DNA from: Cryptomeria japonica | Taxonomy: Eukaryota > Streptophyta > Pinopsida > Cupressales > Cupressaceae | DNA length: 64,000 bases | Direction of reading: 5' to 3' | NCBI RefSeq assembly: GCF_030272615.1 | Contig: NC_081408.1 | Span: 770,317,336 to 770,381,335 of the forward strand | Shown: positions 1 to 11,217 of the stretch, in pieces | Position numbering within the stretch: position 1 is the first letter of the stretch | How the letters are laid out: each line of letters starts with the position of its first letter | Made by a program: the position numbers and the translations under genes | Notes under the pieces: model-generated | Databases searched by the model: none | The model's input: only the letters and a program-made list of their open reading frames with translations | Told to the model about the DNA's origin: nothing

Positions 1-690
1 CACAATAAGAAGTAAAAGTTGATTCAAATGAGCAGATTTTTGAAACAAAGCTAAATGTTCATCATCCACTAATTAAGTAATTTTCAAAAAGTAGAAGAGA
101 TTGGTGCCTCTTGAATGAAAAGATTGGTGTCTCTTGCTAAGTTGGTACTCAATTGTGGGAATTGGTATCCCCTGCAGCCTGTAGGTTGGTGCATGCAAAA
201 TTCTGTAACTTGGAATTAGTGTCTCCACCGAGTTGGTGCCTACAAATGTTGTAAGATCTTTTTATCATTTTGTGAGGTTGTATTTGGACAATAGATCCAA
301 GCAGTCCTCTATGTTTTCTCTTGAAAGAATTTCCACATAAATTTGTGTTCTCTCTTGTCCAGATATTATGTACTTGTAGTTATTGAAGTTATTATTGTTA
401 TTGTTGTTATAGTTCTTACGTTTTGAGTTAATTGAAAAGTTTACCTTTTATTGATTTAGGCCCCCTCTCAGTATTATTATAAGCGTGTGCTCTTTGATTG
501 GTAGTACAGAAAATTCCTTCGGGAACAGTCTAATCACTAGAAGGTAGATCTCAGGGGCACACATGGCAAGTCAAGAAGGATTCTCCACAAATATTGCTCC
601 ATTGTTTGATGATTCAAATTATTCTTTCTGGAGTATAAGGATAAAAACCTACCTCATGGCTTTAGGGTTTGACATTTGGCAATTTGTTGC
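1..690 (+). mobile_element. Ty1/Copia fragment: 5' flank plus gag N-terminus
   Basis: A reading frame opens with ATG at 563 and encodes the N-terminal Copia gag signature: a short lead, then FDDSNYSFWSIRIKTYLMAL and GFDIW, the usual start of the DUF4219/UBN2-type gag. The 560 bases before it have no ORF and are probably LTR and leader, but I could not place an LTR end or primer site. The gag frame stops making gag sense after about 690, where sequence shared with the hAT fossil at 26-27 kb begins. Only a fragment remains; no protease or later domain follows. The gag call is firm and the LTR assignment of 1-560 is inference. Confidence 0.6.
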
Positions 691-699
691 AACTCAAAA

Positions 700-1853
700 T
701 CAAAATAGAGAGTCAGAGGAGGATGTATCTTCTAGAGATTAGCAGCAGAATATTCTTGCAAGAGACCACACATTGGCAGTTCAAACCCCTTTGGAAGCTT
801 ATTTGATGTGCAAGAATTAGAAGCAATTGATGCAATGTTTACATGCTTCTTTTATGCAAATGGAATACCATTTTATGTTTCTCACTCACCTTTCTACATA
901 GAGATGGTCCAAGCTATTAATAATGGACCAACTAGGTATAAATCACCTGGGCATGAAAAGATTCATACTACTCTAATTGATAAAGAAAAAGTTTGATTAG
1001 AGCAACAAACTGCACCAATGAAAAGAGTGTGGTCTACAAAAGGATGCAATATTGTGATGGATGGGTGTACAAATGCTAGAAATCATCCACTACTTAATAT
1101 CATAGTAACATGAAACAAAGGGCCTTATTTTTTAAGGCAATAGATTGTTTAGGACAAGAAAACAATGCGGAGTTTCTTCATAATCAGCTATGTGATGGCA
1201 TTGAGGAGGTGGGGGCATAACATGTAGTCCATGTTGCTACAAATGTTGCCCCTATTTATAAAGCAGCAAGCATGTTAGTGCGAAACAATACAAGCATATA
1301 TTTTGGACACCATGTTCTGTGCATTTGTTGAATAATGCCTTCAAAGATATTGGCAAATTCCAATGGATTTCAGATCTCATAGAAAAGGCAGAAAAATATA
1401 GATGTTCATATGTAACCATTACTACACATTTATCAAACATTTGCCAAGGTAGGACTTCTCAAACCTGTTGATACATGGTTGGCTTCTTATTTTTTTCTTC
1501 TTGAGCATCTTTGTGAAGTCAAAGGAGTTTTGTCTTCCACAATAGTTAGTGATGCATGGGCAGCTTGGAGACAATCTACATCAAATACTCCAGTTGAGGT
1601 GAGAGGTATGGTCCTTGATGACCATTTTTGGGTTGATGTTAAATTTGTTGGACTTTATCAAGCCCATATGTGAGGTGATCAAATTTGCAAATTTTGACAA
1701 GCCATGAGTAGGAGAAATCCATGAAGAAATAGATTCCATGTATGAAAGAGTTAGAAAAATAATATATGCGAAAGATCTTTCTATATATCCTTTGATAGAA
1801 GAAAATATACATGGAAAATGGAACAAACTTAACACGCCTCTTAATTGTGTTGC
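700..1853 (+). pseudogene. hAT-type transposase fossil (DUF659 region), copy 1, 5' part
   Basis: Translated pieces in this strand carry hAT/DUF659 landmarks in order: FYANGIPFYVSHSPFY near 850-900, STKGCNIVMDGCTNARN near 1035-1085, then VSDAWAAW and VLDDHFW near 1545-1630, and YERVRKIIYAKDLS near 1740-1780. Stops and frameshifts separate them, so no protein is made. The same segments, also broken, occur on the opposite strand at 26282-27278, which confirms a repeat family. The reading breaks off at about 1853 at an LTR fragment, and the C-terminal part resumes near 2928. About 150-200 residues of the usual protein between these points are missing, so the interruption involved a deletion as well as an insertion. 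Confidence 0.75.
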
Positions 1854-2916
1854 CAAATAGGCCAAAAATGCCCAAATACTGAAAGTACAATTTCTACTCA
1901 AAATCACTGCAAACTAATGGCTGATTATGAAAGTAGATTAAAAATTTTGCACTTTAAAAAAAAACGGCACCTAAAAAGGAGTCCATATGAGCCCAAACGA
2001 AGCCTCCAAAGTTGTAAAAATCGGGATTTCATGCTTTCCAAAAAATCTATATCCAAAAAATAGAAACCTCCACACCACTGTACAGATCATGAAATTCTAC
2101 CCCAAAACAAAAAAAAAATTGCTCGAAAAAAGGAGTCTGGATGAGTAAGATATCACTATTTGAAAATTGTCTGCAAAATTATAATTTCTGGAAAATTCCC
2201 GTCACAGCTTCAAACTTCAAATGCCTCTAGATTTGGCCTCCGAAGTCCGATTTGGAGAAACAAAAGGTAAAACTGACTTTCTTAGACCTCTTTAATCCAA
2301 TGGTGACCTCAAATTTGACCCATCAAGCTTCAATAATAACCTGCAATAGAAAGCTCCAAAATATACAACCTCAAATAGCATCAAATTTCTCTCAATTGAC
2401 AAACCAATGACACACTAATGGCTCTGATACCATGTGAGACATGGACTAGCTCTGATACCATGTGAGATTTTGCCAAGATCAAGAGGCAATTGAAAGCACA
2501 AATAAGAGAGACAAAATAGATGATAGAAATAAACTGTATTCTATCAAGATGAAAATACTGATCAACTGGATCATCAATCGTTACATACAATGAAAATGAG
2601 CCTGCTTATATAGGCAAGGCTATATGGATATTTGAGCACACAAACATGACATGTGGCTCAATAAAAAACAAGGGTAGGTAGGAAATAGGTGTGGGTAGGT
2701 AGGAGAAACAATATAATATTCCACATGAGGTGGATCACCCACTGAATGTGGAGTGTAACAACAAGATAAGTCCACAAAAGGTGGAAATTCTCCTACACAC
2801 ACTATCCCAATGTGGCACAAACACCCAAGTGTCTCATACCCAAACTACTATGAAATGCATTTCCTAAGTAAACTTAAGTAAGGTGTAATAATATCCAAGA
2901 TGAATAATTATTTACA
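1854..2916 (-). mobile_element. LTR retrotransposon fragment inserted in hAT copy 1
   Basis: On the minus strand a 456-bp LTR can be bounded: it starts TGTAAATAATTATT at 2916 and ends ATCTCACA at 2461. It is followed at once by a primer-binding site complementary to initiator tRNA-Met (plus-strand gctctgatacca, 2449-2460). About 25 bp around the primer site is duplicated a second time near 2423-2436. The sequence from there to 1854 has no convincing ORF and is read as leader or degraded internal region. No second LTR is present, so this is a 5' half only. Family (Copia or Gypsy) is not determinable. Confidence 0.6.
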
Positions 2917-2927
2917 CCAACGTTTTA

Positions 2928-3232
2928 TTAATTCACTGAATAGGAACCAATAAGGGGGAAAGAAAGCAGAAAGCCCGATGTACATTAATAGCTCACTTCG
3001 CCTTCTTTCTCATATAGATCTTGGGTACAAGGAGAGTCCAACAAAATGGGACCAAATTTCATCAAATGGAGAAGATGCAGCCATGGTGGATGATGTAATT
3101 GAAAAAGGTGGCCTTAGTGATTACCCCCAATTCTACTACCAACAAGGGAACCTGACTTTGATGGTGATAAGTATTTTGGAGAGCATCATAGTTGAGGATC
3201 TTGACATAGATGATCATGACAAAGAAGTGTAG
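2928..3232 (+). pseudogene. hAT transposase fossil copy 1, C-terminal dimerisation region
   Basis: The frame reads FINSLNRNQ, a TAA, GGKKAESPMYINSSLRLLS, then KESPTKWDQI. This matches the closing part of DUF659/hAT proteins, where a K-A-E-x-x-V-Y-x-H-S-N-L-R-L-L type block precedes the end of the dimerisation domain. It follows the LTR fragment at 1854-2916 and is in the same orientation as the hAT part at 700-1853, so both are pieces of one transposase. After the block the frame stays open to 3232 with an acidic tail. One internal stop is present near 2956. Identification rests on motif memory, not on a search. Confidence 0.65.
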
Positions 3233-4494
3233 ATGATAGATTTCTGATTTCTGTATCTTTTTTTGTGTATCAACCTATCAAGCTATCAACATTTCTGAAT
3301 TTCAATACATAATCACTAATCTAATATCAAATATGTAGTGTGAACTCTTTGACACAATGACATTTGGCATTTGTGTATTCAAACTTTAGAGTTAACGTTA
3401 AAATTTACCAATATTCAATGTCATAATATTTTTTTATAAATTATTAAATTATATAAAAAAAAGGCATCTCCAAGTACCCCCACCCTATTATATACTGGTT
3501 CAGTCTCCCATACCAGTACCAGTACTGGTCGCTTGGCAACCTTCACTGACTCTAACACTTGCAAAAAAAATTAAGTTTGAGACACTGAGTTTTAATTAAT
3601 TTGAACAATGAAATCAGAAATTCAAGTTATTGCTGTTACACTTCTGTTATGGTATATTTATTGCTGCTGTCATGTTATACTGCCATCATGATATGTTTAA
3701 CAGTCTTTGTTGAATGTAATGAATGATTTTTTGAAACATTATAAAAACTTACCTTGCACTTTGGCCATTCCTGGGACATCTCAGACATCCCCAGTTGTCT
3801 CAGGGATAGCTGAATGTCCCTGTGACGTTTCCTATTTCTGCAACACTTTTTGGAAATGTTTCAAAGATTTTGAAGATTTTTGGAGATAGCCAAGAGATGT
3901 CCCCAAGCATAATGTTGTACCCAAAACGTCATTGGGGACAAGGACGAGGGTTTGAGGGCCGAGGATGCATCCTCGTGGAACACACATGCATATGTATGTA
4001 TGCATTGAAGTTTCCAAGTATTCCATACACTGTCTTATTAAAATTATGATATTTCTCTACCCATTTTGAAGTACTATGAATGAAAGAAATTCTAGTTGAC
4101 TGAAAATATTTTAGTATGAAGTGGTGAGGCAGTCCGTATGGACAAATTTGCTCATGCCTGTCTATCAATTAGTTCTTTAGAGAATAATAACCCATACTCT
4201 GCAGACATTTCATATATGTCACTGTCAAAGCAGACACTCTGTATGTGTCACAGCAAATGCAATGTGTTTGGTGATCTGAGCCACATTTGGGCTTAAGCAG
4301 AGCCTTTTTGTTCAAAGGGTGCTGCTTCAAAGTAATTGTAAACTTGCCCTCCTCCAATAAAGGCTTGATCGGAATGCTTAAATCACCTAGTTTTTACTCA
4401 AATGTTTGTTAAATTTTATTCTCATATATTTATCTTTTCAATAAGCAAAAACAAAAAGATGTCATAATCAACTAAAGCTAAAGAAAAGCATTAC
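3233..4494. other. Intergenic/intronic stretch without a recognised gene
   Basis: Low-coding sequence between the hAT fossil and the last visible host exon. I searched the minus strand for the expected final exon of the oxidoreductase (it should open in phase 0 after the donor at 4493-4494) and did not find it. The intron therefore probably continues past position 1. Short open frames here are not supported by any motif. Confidence 0.5.
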
Positions 4495-4583
4495 CATGCA
4501 CAACCCTGCACCTTCATGACCAGTTGCCAGCATAAGTTTTGGTAAATTGGGAACAGGTCCAATGACTGGTTTTCCATCAGCCA
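4495..4583 (-). CDS. Host oxidoreductase exon (penultimate): DAO C-terminal motif
   Basis: Exon of 89 bp. The acceptor is TTTACTGTATAG just right of 4583 and the donor GTAATG just left of 4495. The first two bases complete a codon begun in the exon at 4710-4868. It encodes MADGKPVIGPVP followed by NLPKLMLATGHEGAGLCM. This is the conserved DAO-family C-terminal block (D-G-x-P-x-I-G-P, then A-T-G-H-x-x-x-G) that closes over the flavin. It ends on a codon boundary, so the next exon should start in phase 0; that exon was not found to the left. Confidence 0.9.
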
Positions 4584-4709
4584 CTATACAGTAAACATAG
4601 TAACAATGCTATTCTGAGCTCTTATGCCTTTTCATAAAAAGAAAAGAATTTGAACTTGATAATCAATTCCTAGCACTGGTATCTCTATTAAATAACATGA
4701 AAAACTTAC
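4584..4709 (-). other. Short host intron (126 bp)
   Basis: Bounded by GTAAGT at the donor and TATAG at the acceptor, and AT-rich. It is a normal compact intron, in contrast to the two giant introns of the same gene. Confidence 0.8.
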
Positions 4710-4868
4710 TGTAAGGTCGTAAACCAATCCTTATATGACCATCTTGTGTAAGTTGAAGAGGGGAAATGTTACTCAAAGCCGGCAGAAATTTTGCAGCACG
4801 TTCCAGTATTGAGATTACAACTGCTTTTTCCATTTGGCAATCAAATCCTGCAAATTGGCGGCTGCTGC
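4710..4868 (-). CDS. Host oxidoreductase exon: SSRQFAGF...RIGLRPY
   Basis: Exon of 159 bp, acceptor ATGTCTTCCAG, donor GTAAGT. It enters with two bases completing the Gly codon split with the exon at 39525-39717 and leaves with one base. It encodes the family block GSSRQFAGFD, a helix ending in LERAAKFLPALSN, and DGHIRIGLRPY. The G-S-S-R and R-P-Y pieces match the usual order just before the C-terminal flavin-contact motif. The upstream intron is 34656 bp and the downstream intron only 126 bp. Confidence 0.9.
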
Positions 4869-5258
4869 CTGGAAGACATATGTCAAGAAGCTATTAATCT
4901 GAATAATTTTATCAAGTAGAGAGTTTAAGCCAAAGATTACAGGTGCAAACACATTATTAAATCAAGAACATAGGTCATAAATAGGGAGTACCTTGGAGAA
5001 AGATAAAAATGAAAACTAAAATAAGATTTATAATTAAAATGCACTTCAGAAATGGTGAAGACAAACAATAGATGTTTAGCAATAGACTCAAATAAGGGTG
5101 CTAAAGTTTTTTGCTAAAATATTCCTGAGCCAAACTAGCTAGACAATTGAATGTTCATTGATTAGTATACTTTTAATCCTGAATTGATGGTTCACATTTG
5201 GGTACAGCAGTTTGCCAATTTTTTTTTTCTAGCCGCGTTTAGAACAGCTGTGTATGAC

Positions 5259-5314
<56 letters not shown>

Positions 5315-7521
5315 TTTTGCTAGTGTTCCGTGGGGATGCATTTCCCACCGTGCAAAACACTAAGTTTTGGAAGTGGGAATATCCTTGGGAAGGGAAAACA
5401 AGGACAAAACATCCCCCAATCAGCCCCCACCACCACCACTAACAAACAAGGCCATCCATAAGCCCTACAGAAGTAGGTGAAACCTAGAGGCATCCCCCCT
5501 ATTAGAATGTTGAGGGGATTCCTCATGCCCCCAAGCTGGCTAAGGGACACCTACGAGTTTCTCAATCTTCTCAAGGATGCCGTGAAGTCCCCACATCTAG
5601 GAAATGCATCAGGTCATTTAAAAAACAGCATTAAAAACTATAGACCTAGTTCTAACCCTAAAGTGCTAACAGTCCTGACCCACACCCCAATACCTTAAAA
5701 ATACTATAGATAAACCTACCTACTATCCATCCAAAATTGAATTGAGCAAACGCAAGAGAAAGAGAGAGGAAAAGGAAAAGATGACTTTAATTGCCTTCAT
5801 CAATCAATCATACAAACAATGCATCCAGGCTTCAAGGTAAAGACTTCACAAATTCACACTCAAACTTTTGTATTAGTTTGCGTTTTGAGCATTGTTCAAT
5901 GTTCATTGTAAATATTTTATGCATCTTATTATTAATTATAGCGTCACAATAGAATTATTAAAATATTTCAATGGTCAATTATTAGTAAACAAAATATAAA
6001 TATCAAACAACGAAATCACATTGCTGTTTTATTTTATTAATCAAATTTCAGAGTTTTAAAACATTAAATGCTTCTTTTCTTTCAAATATAATATTGAATG
6101 TTCATACATGCAAACTATTCATCAGTTTTATAATTATTAAATGTTGTTTTTAGGGTTTATAACTTCTGCTTTTATTATGTAGGGTTTTATAGCTGTTGTT
6201 TTAGAGTATATAAACATTGTTTTAAGGACTCAGTTTAATTTTTTTAAACATTTATTTCGATAAATCATAATATTTATCTTAATAATAGGCATAGCTAATT
6301 TTCTGATTTTCATTTCACATTCATGTATCCTATTCTTTTGCACCTCATTTAATCTGAAGAAAGAAAGAAAAAAGTAAAATAAAAATCAGAATCTCTGTTA
6401 CTTTTAATGTTTAAATCTTTAACTATTAGTATTTAATATTCAATTTTTTAATTTTTTTTATTTCATTTTTTAACAATGATACAAGACTCAGACTCATTTA
6501 GGACTCGGCAAGCTGATTTTTTACTCAAACTAGGACTTGACAATCATACTCAACAAAGACTCTGACAAATTGAAAAAACCATGAAACATAAATATTTTTA
6601 AGGGTTTAAAACTTGTTCCATGCACCCTTCAATAAATAAACTTCAAAGACAAAAACTAATCAAATGGAAGCTACACTAGCCATATACACAAGTATAAATT
6701 GATCATGAGTCTAAAAACAAATTTCATTTTTCAGCTGAAGGAAACAAAATTGTTAGATAGATAAATTTAAAATTATAAATATTGTCAAATGTATACAAAT
6801 CTCATAAAATACAAAATCCATTGCATCAAAACAAATATCGAAACTAAAAATATAAATCTATGGCTCAAAGGAGCCTACATCACTAGTCCCAACATTACGG
6901 CAAGTCTTGTGCTGATGTCTAAGATAGGTCTTAGATGATGATGCAGCCATAATATCTACCATGATTAATACATTTTTGCATTATGAAAATGGCTATGACT
7001 TAACTCGTATTCAACAATATAATGATCGTAGCATGCCAAAACAAGTTGTCCAATGTATGAAATAAAATAATCCTTGATTGGCTTTGACTATTAAGATGTA
7101 AAGTTTTGCAATAGGGGATATGTATTTTGTAGATTTTGTGATCCTAACTCACCATTGGTTTAATACTTGGTTAGACTTATAGTTTGGTGGGGGTTTGTGG
7201 GCAACCCCCGCAATGGGTTCAAGGGGCAGCACCCCTTGCGATGGTCTAGGGATAGTGCCCCCAATGGGGGCAAGGGGCAATGCCCTTCATGGGCTCCCAA
7301 AATGAAGACCTTCAAAACCACATAGACCTTCACAGTGCACACCATTTTCATATTTTTTGTGAACCCTAGATGGGCATGTCATAAGCCAAACAAGCATTGA
7401 AAGGTTGTAATATTTTTTAAAGAACCAAAATTTTAAATTAACACTTTATGTTTTTTTCTTCTTTTTCTTTCCCCAATCACAACAACTCTAGCTCACTATA
7501 CTCATTGGTTAGCCGAGTCTA
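4869..7521. other. Giant host intron, left-end stretch
   Basis: About 2.6 kb without a supported gene. It contains a (GA)n run at 5262-5309 and a GC-rich stretch near 7185-7300 in which short G- and C-runs recur in complementary pairs (GGGGCAGCACCCC, CCCCCAATGGGGGC). The remainder is AT-rich. The open frames at 5320-5550 and 5477-5698 have no recognisable motif. Confidence 0.5.
5262..5309. repeat. (GA)n microsatellite
   Basis: An uninterrupted GA dinucleotide run of about 48 bp inside the giant host intron, directly visible. Confidence 0.95.
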
Positions 7522-7586
7522 GTCCCTAGGACTTAATCAAGGTCACTCACTTCTAATTTTAATTATTCTAGTTTCAAACTTCTACT
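7522..7586 (+). repeat. Left copy of a 66-bp flank duplicated around the Copia element
   Basis: From 7522 the sequence gtcccta..., through gacttaatcaaggtcactc to cttctact, matches the sequence that starts at 17999 immediately after the 3' LTR, with about three differences in 66 bp. A normal Copia TSD is 5 bp. Here the target sequence reads on past the expected insertion point for about 60 bp before the truncated 5' LTR begins. Confidence 0.8.
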
Positions 7587-8415
7587 TATCTTGGAGAATT
7601 GTTTATTGGCATATTCGTATTTGCATATTTGTTGTTACCAGCAAATAGATTCAAAGTTACACTGGTAGGTTTATCTTTTCTAGATCAGCATGGCACGCTA
7701 TGGAGATGATTAATTATTGTTGTAAATGCATTAAGCATCGGATATTTGTATTATTTGTAAAATGATTTTATTGTAATATCTTGTAGAGCCAACCTACTAA
7801 AATTGGTCTTAGGTTATGGTATAAATGTAAGGTCTTAATTGTAAGATCGATGGTGGAATGCGAAAAAGGTTTTGTGCGAAGGTATATGCGAGATTAAGTA
7901 GAGCTATACACGCAGACATCATTTGAAGGTGAAGATAGGTTTTTGTGAAAGCATATCAGAACTACACTGGTACTGAATCCAACATATGAAGATGCTATTT
8001 TGAGCAGTACATTCTTATTGGATTTAACCATCCAATTGTAGTCAGTGTGACTCCCATTTGTGTTTGAGCGGTGAGCTCTAGGCGCTTGGCCTTTCCGCAT
8101 GTGCAGACCCCATTTATGTATACTTACTATCTGCAGTAGTATCATCTAATTGTGGGTAAGGTTTCCCACCATGGTTTTTCCCCTTACAGGGTTTCCACGT
8201 ACAAATATTGGTGTTATGTGTTGTGGATGACTTTGTCTTTTAGTTTCATGCATTAATCTTTACCGGTATTGCATTTATCTGTTAAATTTGTCCACCGGTA
8301 TAACAGACTGTTTCACCGGTATTAAGCAGTAATTTGATTAAGTTGTTTTTGGTTTAATATTATTAGACAACTGATTCACCCCCCCCCCCTTCTCAGTTGT
8401 CTCCGGGACCTAACA
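7587..8415 (+). repeat. 5' LTR of Copia element, 5'-truncated
   Basis: It matches 17132-17998 of the 3' LTR, ending in the same ...GGGACCTAACA-type terminus. It lacks the first about 202 bp of the LTR and a 23-bp block around 17281-17303 of the 3' copy. It joins the flank at a short shared cttatc, a microhomology signature of end joining. Confidence 0.88.
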
Positions 8416-8417
8416 AT

Positions 8418-8429
8418 TGGTATCAAAGC
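8418..8429 (+). other. Primer-binding site (tRNA-Met type)
   Basis: TGGTATCAAAGC lies two bases after the 5' LTR end. It differs at one position from the common plant Copia site TGGTATCAGAGC, complementary to the 3' end of initiator tRNA-Met. Confidence 0.85.
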
Positions 8430-8471
8430 CTAGTCCTCTTTTGCAGAAGTTTAACAACCTGAGGAGATCCA

Positions 8472-8990
8472 ATGTCTACTAACTATTTCAGGAAGGGCAG
8501 TCCTAAACTTGATGGAACCAACTATGGCATATGGAAGATTAGAATGGAGACACATCTGAATTGCATTGGAAAGGACATCTGGGATGTTACAAAGAATGGC
8601 TATACTGCTCCCACTTCCAGTCAGCCTAATCCACCTAACTTGACTAAAGATGAGGAAAATGATTGCAAAGCAAGAGAAGCACTTTTGAGCGCATTAACAG
8701 ATCAGCAAATCATGGGATTATCAGATAGATCAACTGCTAAAGCTATTTGGGATCATTTGGAAACACTGAATGAAGGAGATTCCACAGTCAAAATTGCAAA
8801 ACTTGAAAGCTTCCGGGTCAGGTATGAAAATCTGAAAATGGAAGAAGATGAAAGAATTTCTGCTTTTATGGAAAGAGTTAATGAAATTGTTTTGGGTATA
8901 AAATGTTGTGGAGGAACCTCAAGTGAAGATGAAATTGTTTCAAAAGTTGTAAGAGGATTGCCACCGGCATATAAAATGAAGGTTACTGCT
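8472..8990 (+). pseudogene. Copia gag, N-terminal part
   Basis: This frame of 173 codons starts MSTNYFRKGSPKLDG and carries the UBN2-type gag core: KLDGTNYGIWKIRMETHL, then LSDRSTAKAIWDHLE and DERISAFMERVNEIV. The start is the first ATG after the primer site. The frame is cut at 8990, after the codons for V-T-A, by the element at 8991-12926. It resumes without loss of frame at 12932 after the duplicated CTGCT, so gag was intact when the insertion happened. Confidence 0.9.
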
Positions 8991-9837
8991 TGTTGACGTG
9001 TATTTTGTACACAGCCTAACACAGAATAAAATACCTAAGGGTATCTTATCCTCTCTTGAGAAAAAGTCTCTAACTGCTGAAGATTCGCATAAAGGATCAG
9101 TTAGGATAACTCCAAGGTTCCTTTTAGTAGGGTCTCTACATGTGGATAAGCTCCAGTGGTATGATGTGATTTGCTGGGATCACAAGGGGACTTACATGTG
9201 ATGATTGAACTTCCGATCTGCTTTGCTGGACACAGGCTCTTACTAACTTAGATTTGAAAAAAAATGAAAAAAGGATAAGGGCGAAGAGAGGATCTAATCC
9301 TACTACTAAGAATGTAGGAGCAATGATTTGATTTTTGATGAGATTCTAACTAGGTCTTGTTTTGACATCAATGGAAAATCTACACAAGGCTAGTGCGATC
9401 TTCTAAGGGGAGCTTTATGATGTTCAAATTATCACCGCAGGCACAGATACCATCCAAGTTGATGCATATCAATGAAGAGGCGACGAATTGAAATTGAGCT
9501 TAAGCTGAACGATTCCAGTTGACTACACAAGGCAAGTCTGCAATCAACAAACTGCTAGTAGTATGGATATACGAATTCCATCATCAATCAATCACATTTC
9601 CTCCATTCATCTAATTATCTACCATCTAAGATTGAAGACTTCAACAAGAAACCATGCAAATTGCAAGAAAACGACATATTTCACCATTACTTCAATGAAA
9701 ATGGAGTTTGTTTACAATCAATGGCAACAATTTCTTGCCTTGTCCTCCTATTCTACTCTCTATCTACTAACTACTTTCAACTATTTCTATATTATCTCTC
9801 TCTAATTCTAATTAGCCTTTACAAATGAAATGCCTGG

Positions 9838-9850
9838 GCTTATATAGTGC
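9838..9850 (-). promoter_or_regulatory. Distal TATA-like box of the giant LTR (U3/R side)
   Basis: On the minus strand CACTATATAAGCCC sits about 850 bp before the LTR end. The surrounding AACCCTAATTAGGG, TTGGCCATTGATC and later CATTTGTAA blocks also surround the TATA-like box at 25005-25015 in the 6.9-kb unit. That conservation between two diverged copies supports a real core promoter. Confidence 0.6.
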
Positions 9851-10883
9851 CCACAATACAATTTGATGGCTTAGATCAATTCAAGATCAATGGCCAAGAT
9901 TTTACAATGAAAACCCTAATTAGGGTTTGTTACAACCATTACATAACATTTAATGCCTGACCAATGATAAAATTGTATTGCTTGGACACATGTCCCTTCT
10001 AGAAAAATCGACCAATGGATAGCCAGGGTAGGTACATCGGAGTTTGTGCCAACTTCCATGAGTTAAGTACATTGAATCTGGACATGCTGAGATGGACCTC
10101 ACTGATTGGAGACGTGATGACTAGGATGCCACCTCATTTGACACTTGTAACTTGGTAGATATTCAACTTGATGTTGTTGAGAAGCTTGCTTTAATTAATT
10201 CATCTGGAATTATTTGCTTCTTCAACGAGCCCTTTATTCTAACTCCTTGTGTCCTTGATGTGCAGGAAGATGATGTACCTCGCCTTGGAACGCTGGATTG
10301 AAAGAGGTCGCCCTTGTCCTTACTTGATCGTCCTGGCGAAGACCGTCCTGGTGAAGACCGTCCTTGATCCGGCTTGATTTTCCTTGAAGAGAACTCCATT
10401 TGATGCCTACACAACATTTCAAAATTAGTACCATGATTTTGCAATACATAACATAAATTAGAGAGCAAATTTTAGGAAACTTAATGATAAGTCCTTTATT
10501 AATCATTTCCTAAAAACGACTATTGAGCTATGAATTCAAAATTAAGGCAATGATGATCAAAAATTCGAAATTAAAACAAGAGATCTTGCCATACCTTATT
10601 TGAGAGCTTAACTCTAAAATGCAAAATAACAAAATCGCCTAGGCAAAATTGACGTTAGATCTCTCTTCAACGTGATCCCCTTTTTCAAAATAGCAATTTC
10701 GCCACCTTTGATATGTCTTTGACGTGATCTTCAAGCCTTGGCAAATTCGCTCAAATGAAAACCTTAAGTTCGCACCACCTTGCTTTGAAACAAAATTCGC
10801 TCCCTTGAATACAACCTCGCACTTCTCCCTTTAATCGCATTTGAATGATAAAATGGTGATGTAAAAATGAAATCTTTCACCCT

Positions 10884-10894
10884 CCTTATATAAG
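10884..10894 (-). promoter_or_regulatory. Proximal TATA-like box of the giant LTR
   Basis: Minus-strand GCTTATATAAGGAG lies about 2.0 kb from the LTR start. The 6.9-kb unit has a TATATAAGC-type box in a comparable place (20219-20228), upstream of its ORF. Only the motif and its relative position support this. Confidence 0.45.
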
Positions 10895-11217
10895 CGCTTA
10901 CACCATCAATTCATTAAGGCCGACTTGGTAATTAATAAGGCAATTTGAACGATTTTAAAACAAATAACAAAGCCGACCTTTAAAATACCAAGCGCTTCAT
11001 TCAATTTTAATTAAAATAATTAATTATTATTTGCCAACGTTTTTTGATTTAACAATTTCGATTTTTTAGAAGGCAAAAACAATTAATTAATATTAAGTGC
11101 AATATTTAAATGCCATTTAATTGAATTTTCAAAACATATCGAATTTTAGCATTTAAAATAAATTCAAAAAAAACTTGTTTGAACGCCAAATTTTGAAGAT
11201 GAAAGATACGTACCTCA

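Noticed and set aside
4169-4357. Candidate last exon of the host oxidoreductase on the minus strand
   Set aside because: The peptide lacks the expected A-L-G-T-A-E-type continuation after the GLCM end, and no acceptor in the right phase precedes it.
10163-10506. Minus-strand frames with GRSSPGRSS-type repeats as a gene
   Set aside because: Short repeats within the non-coding part of the giant LTR, with no recognisable domain.
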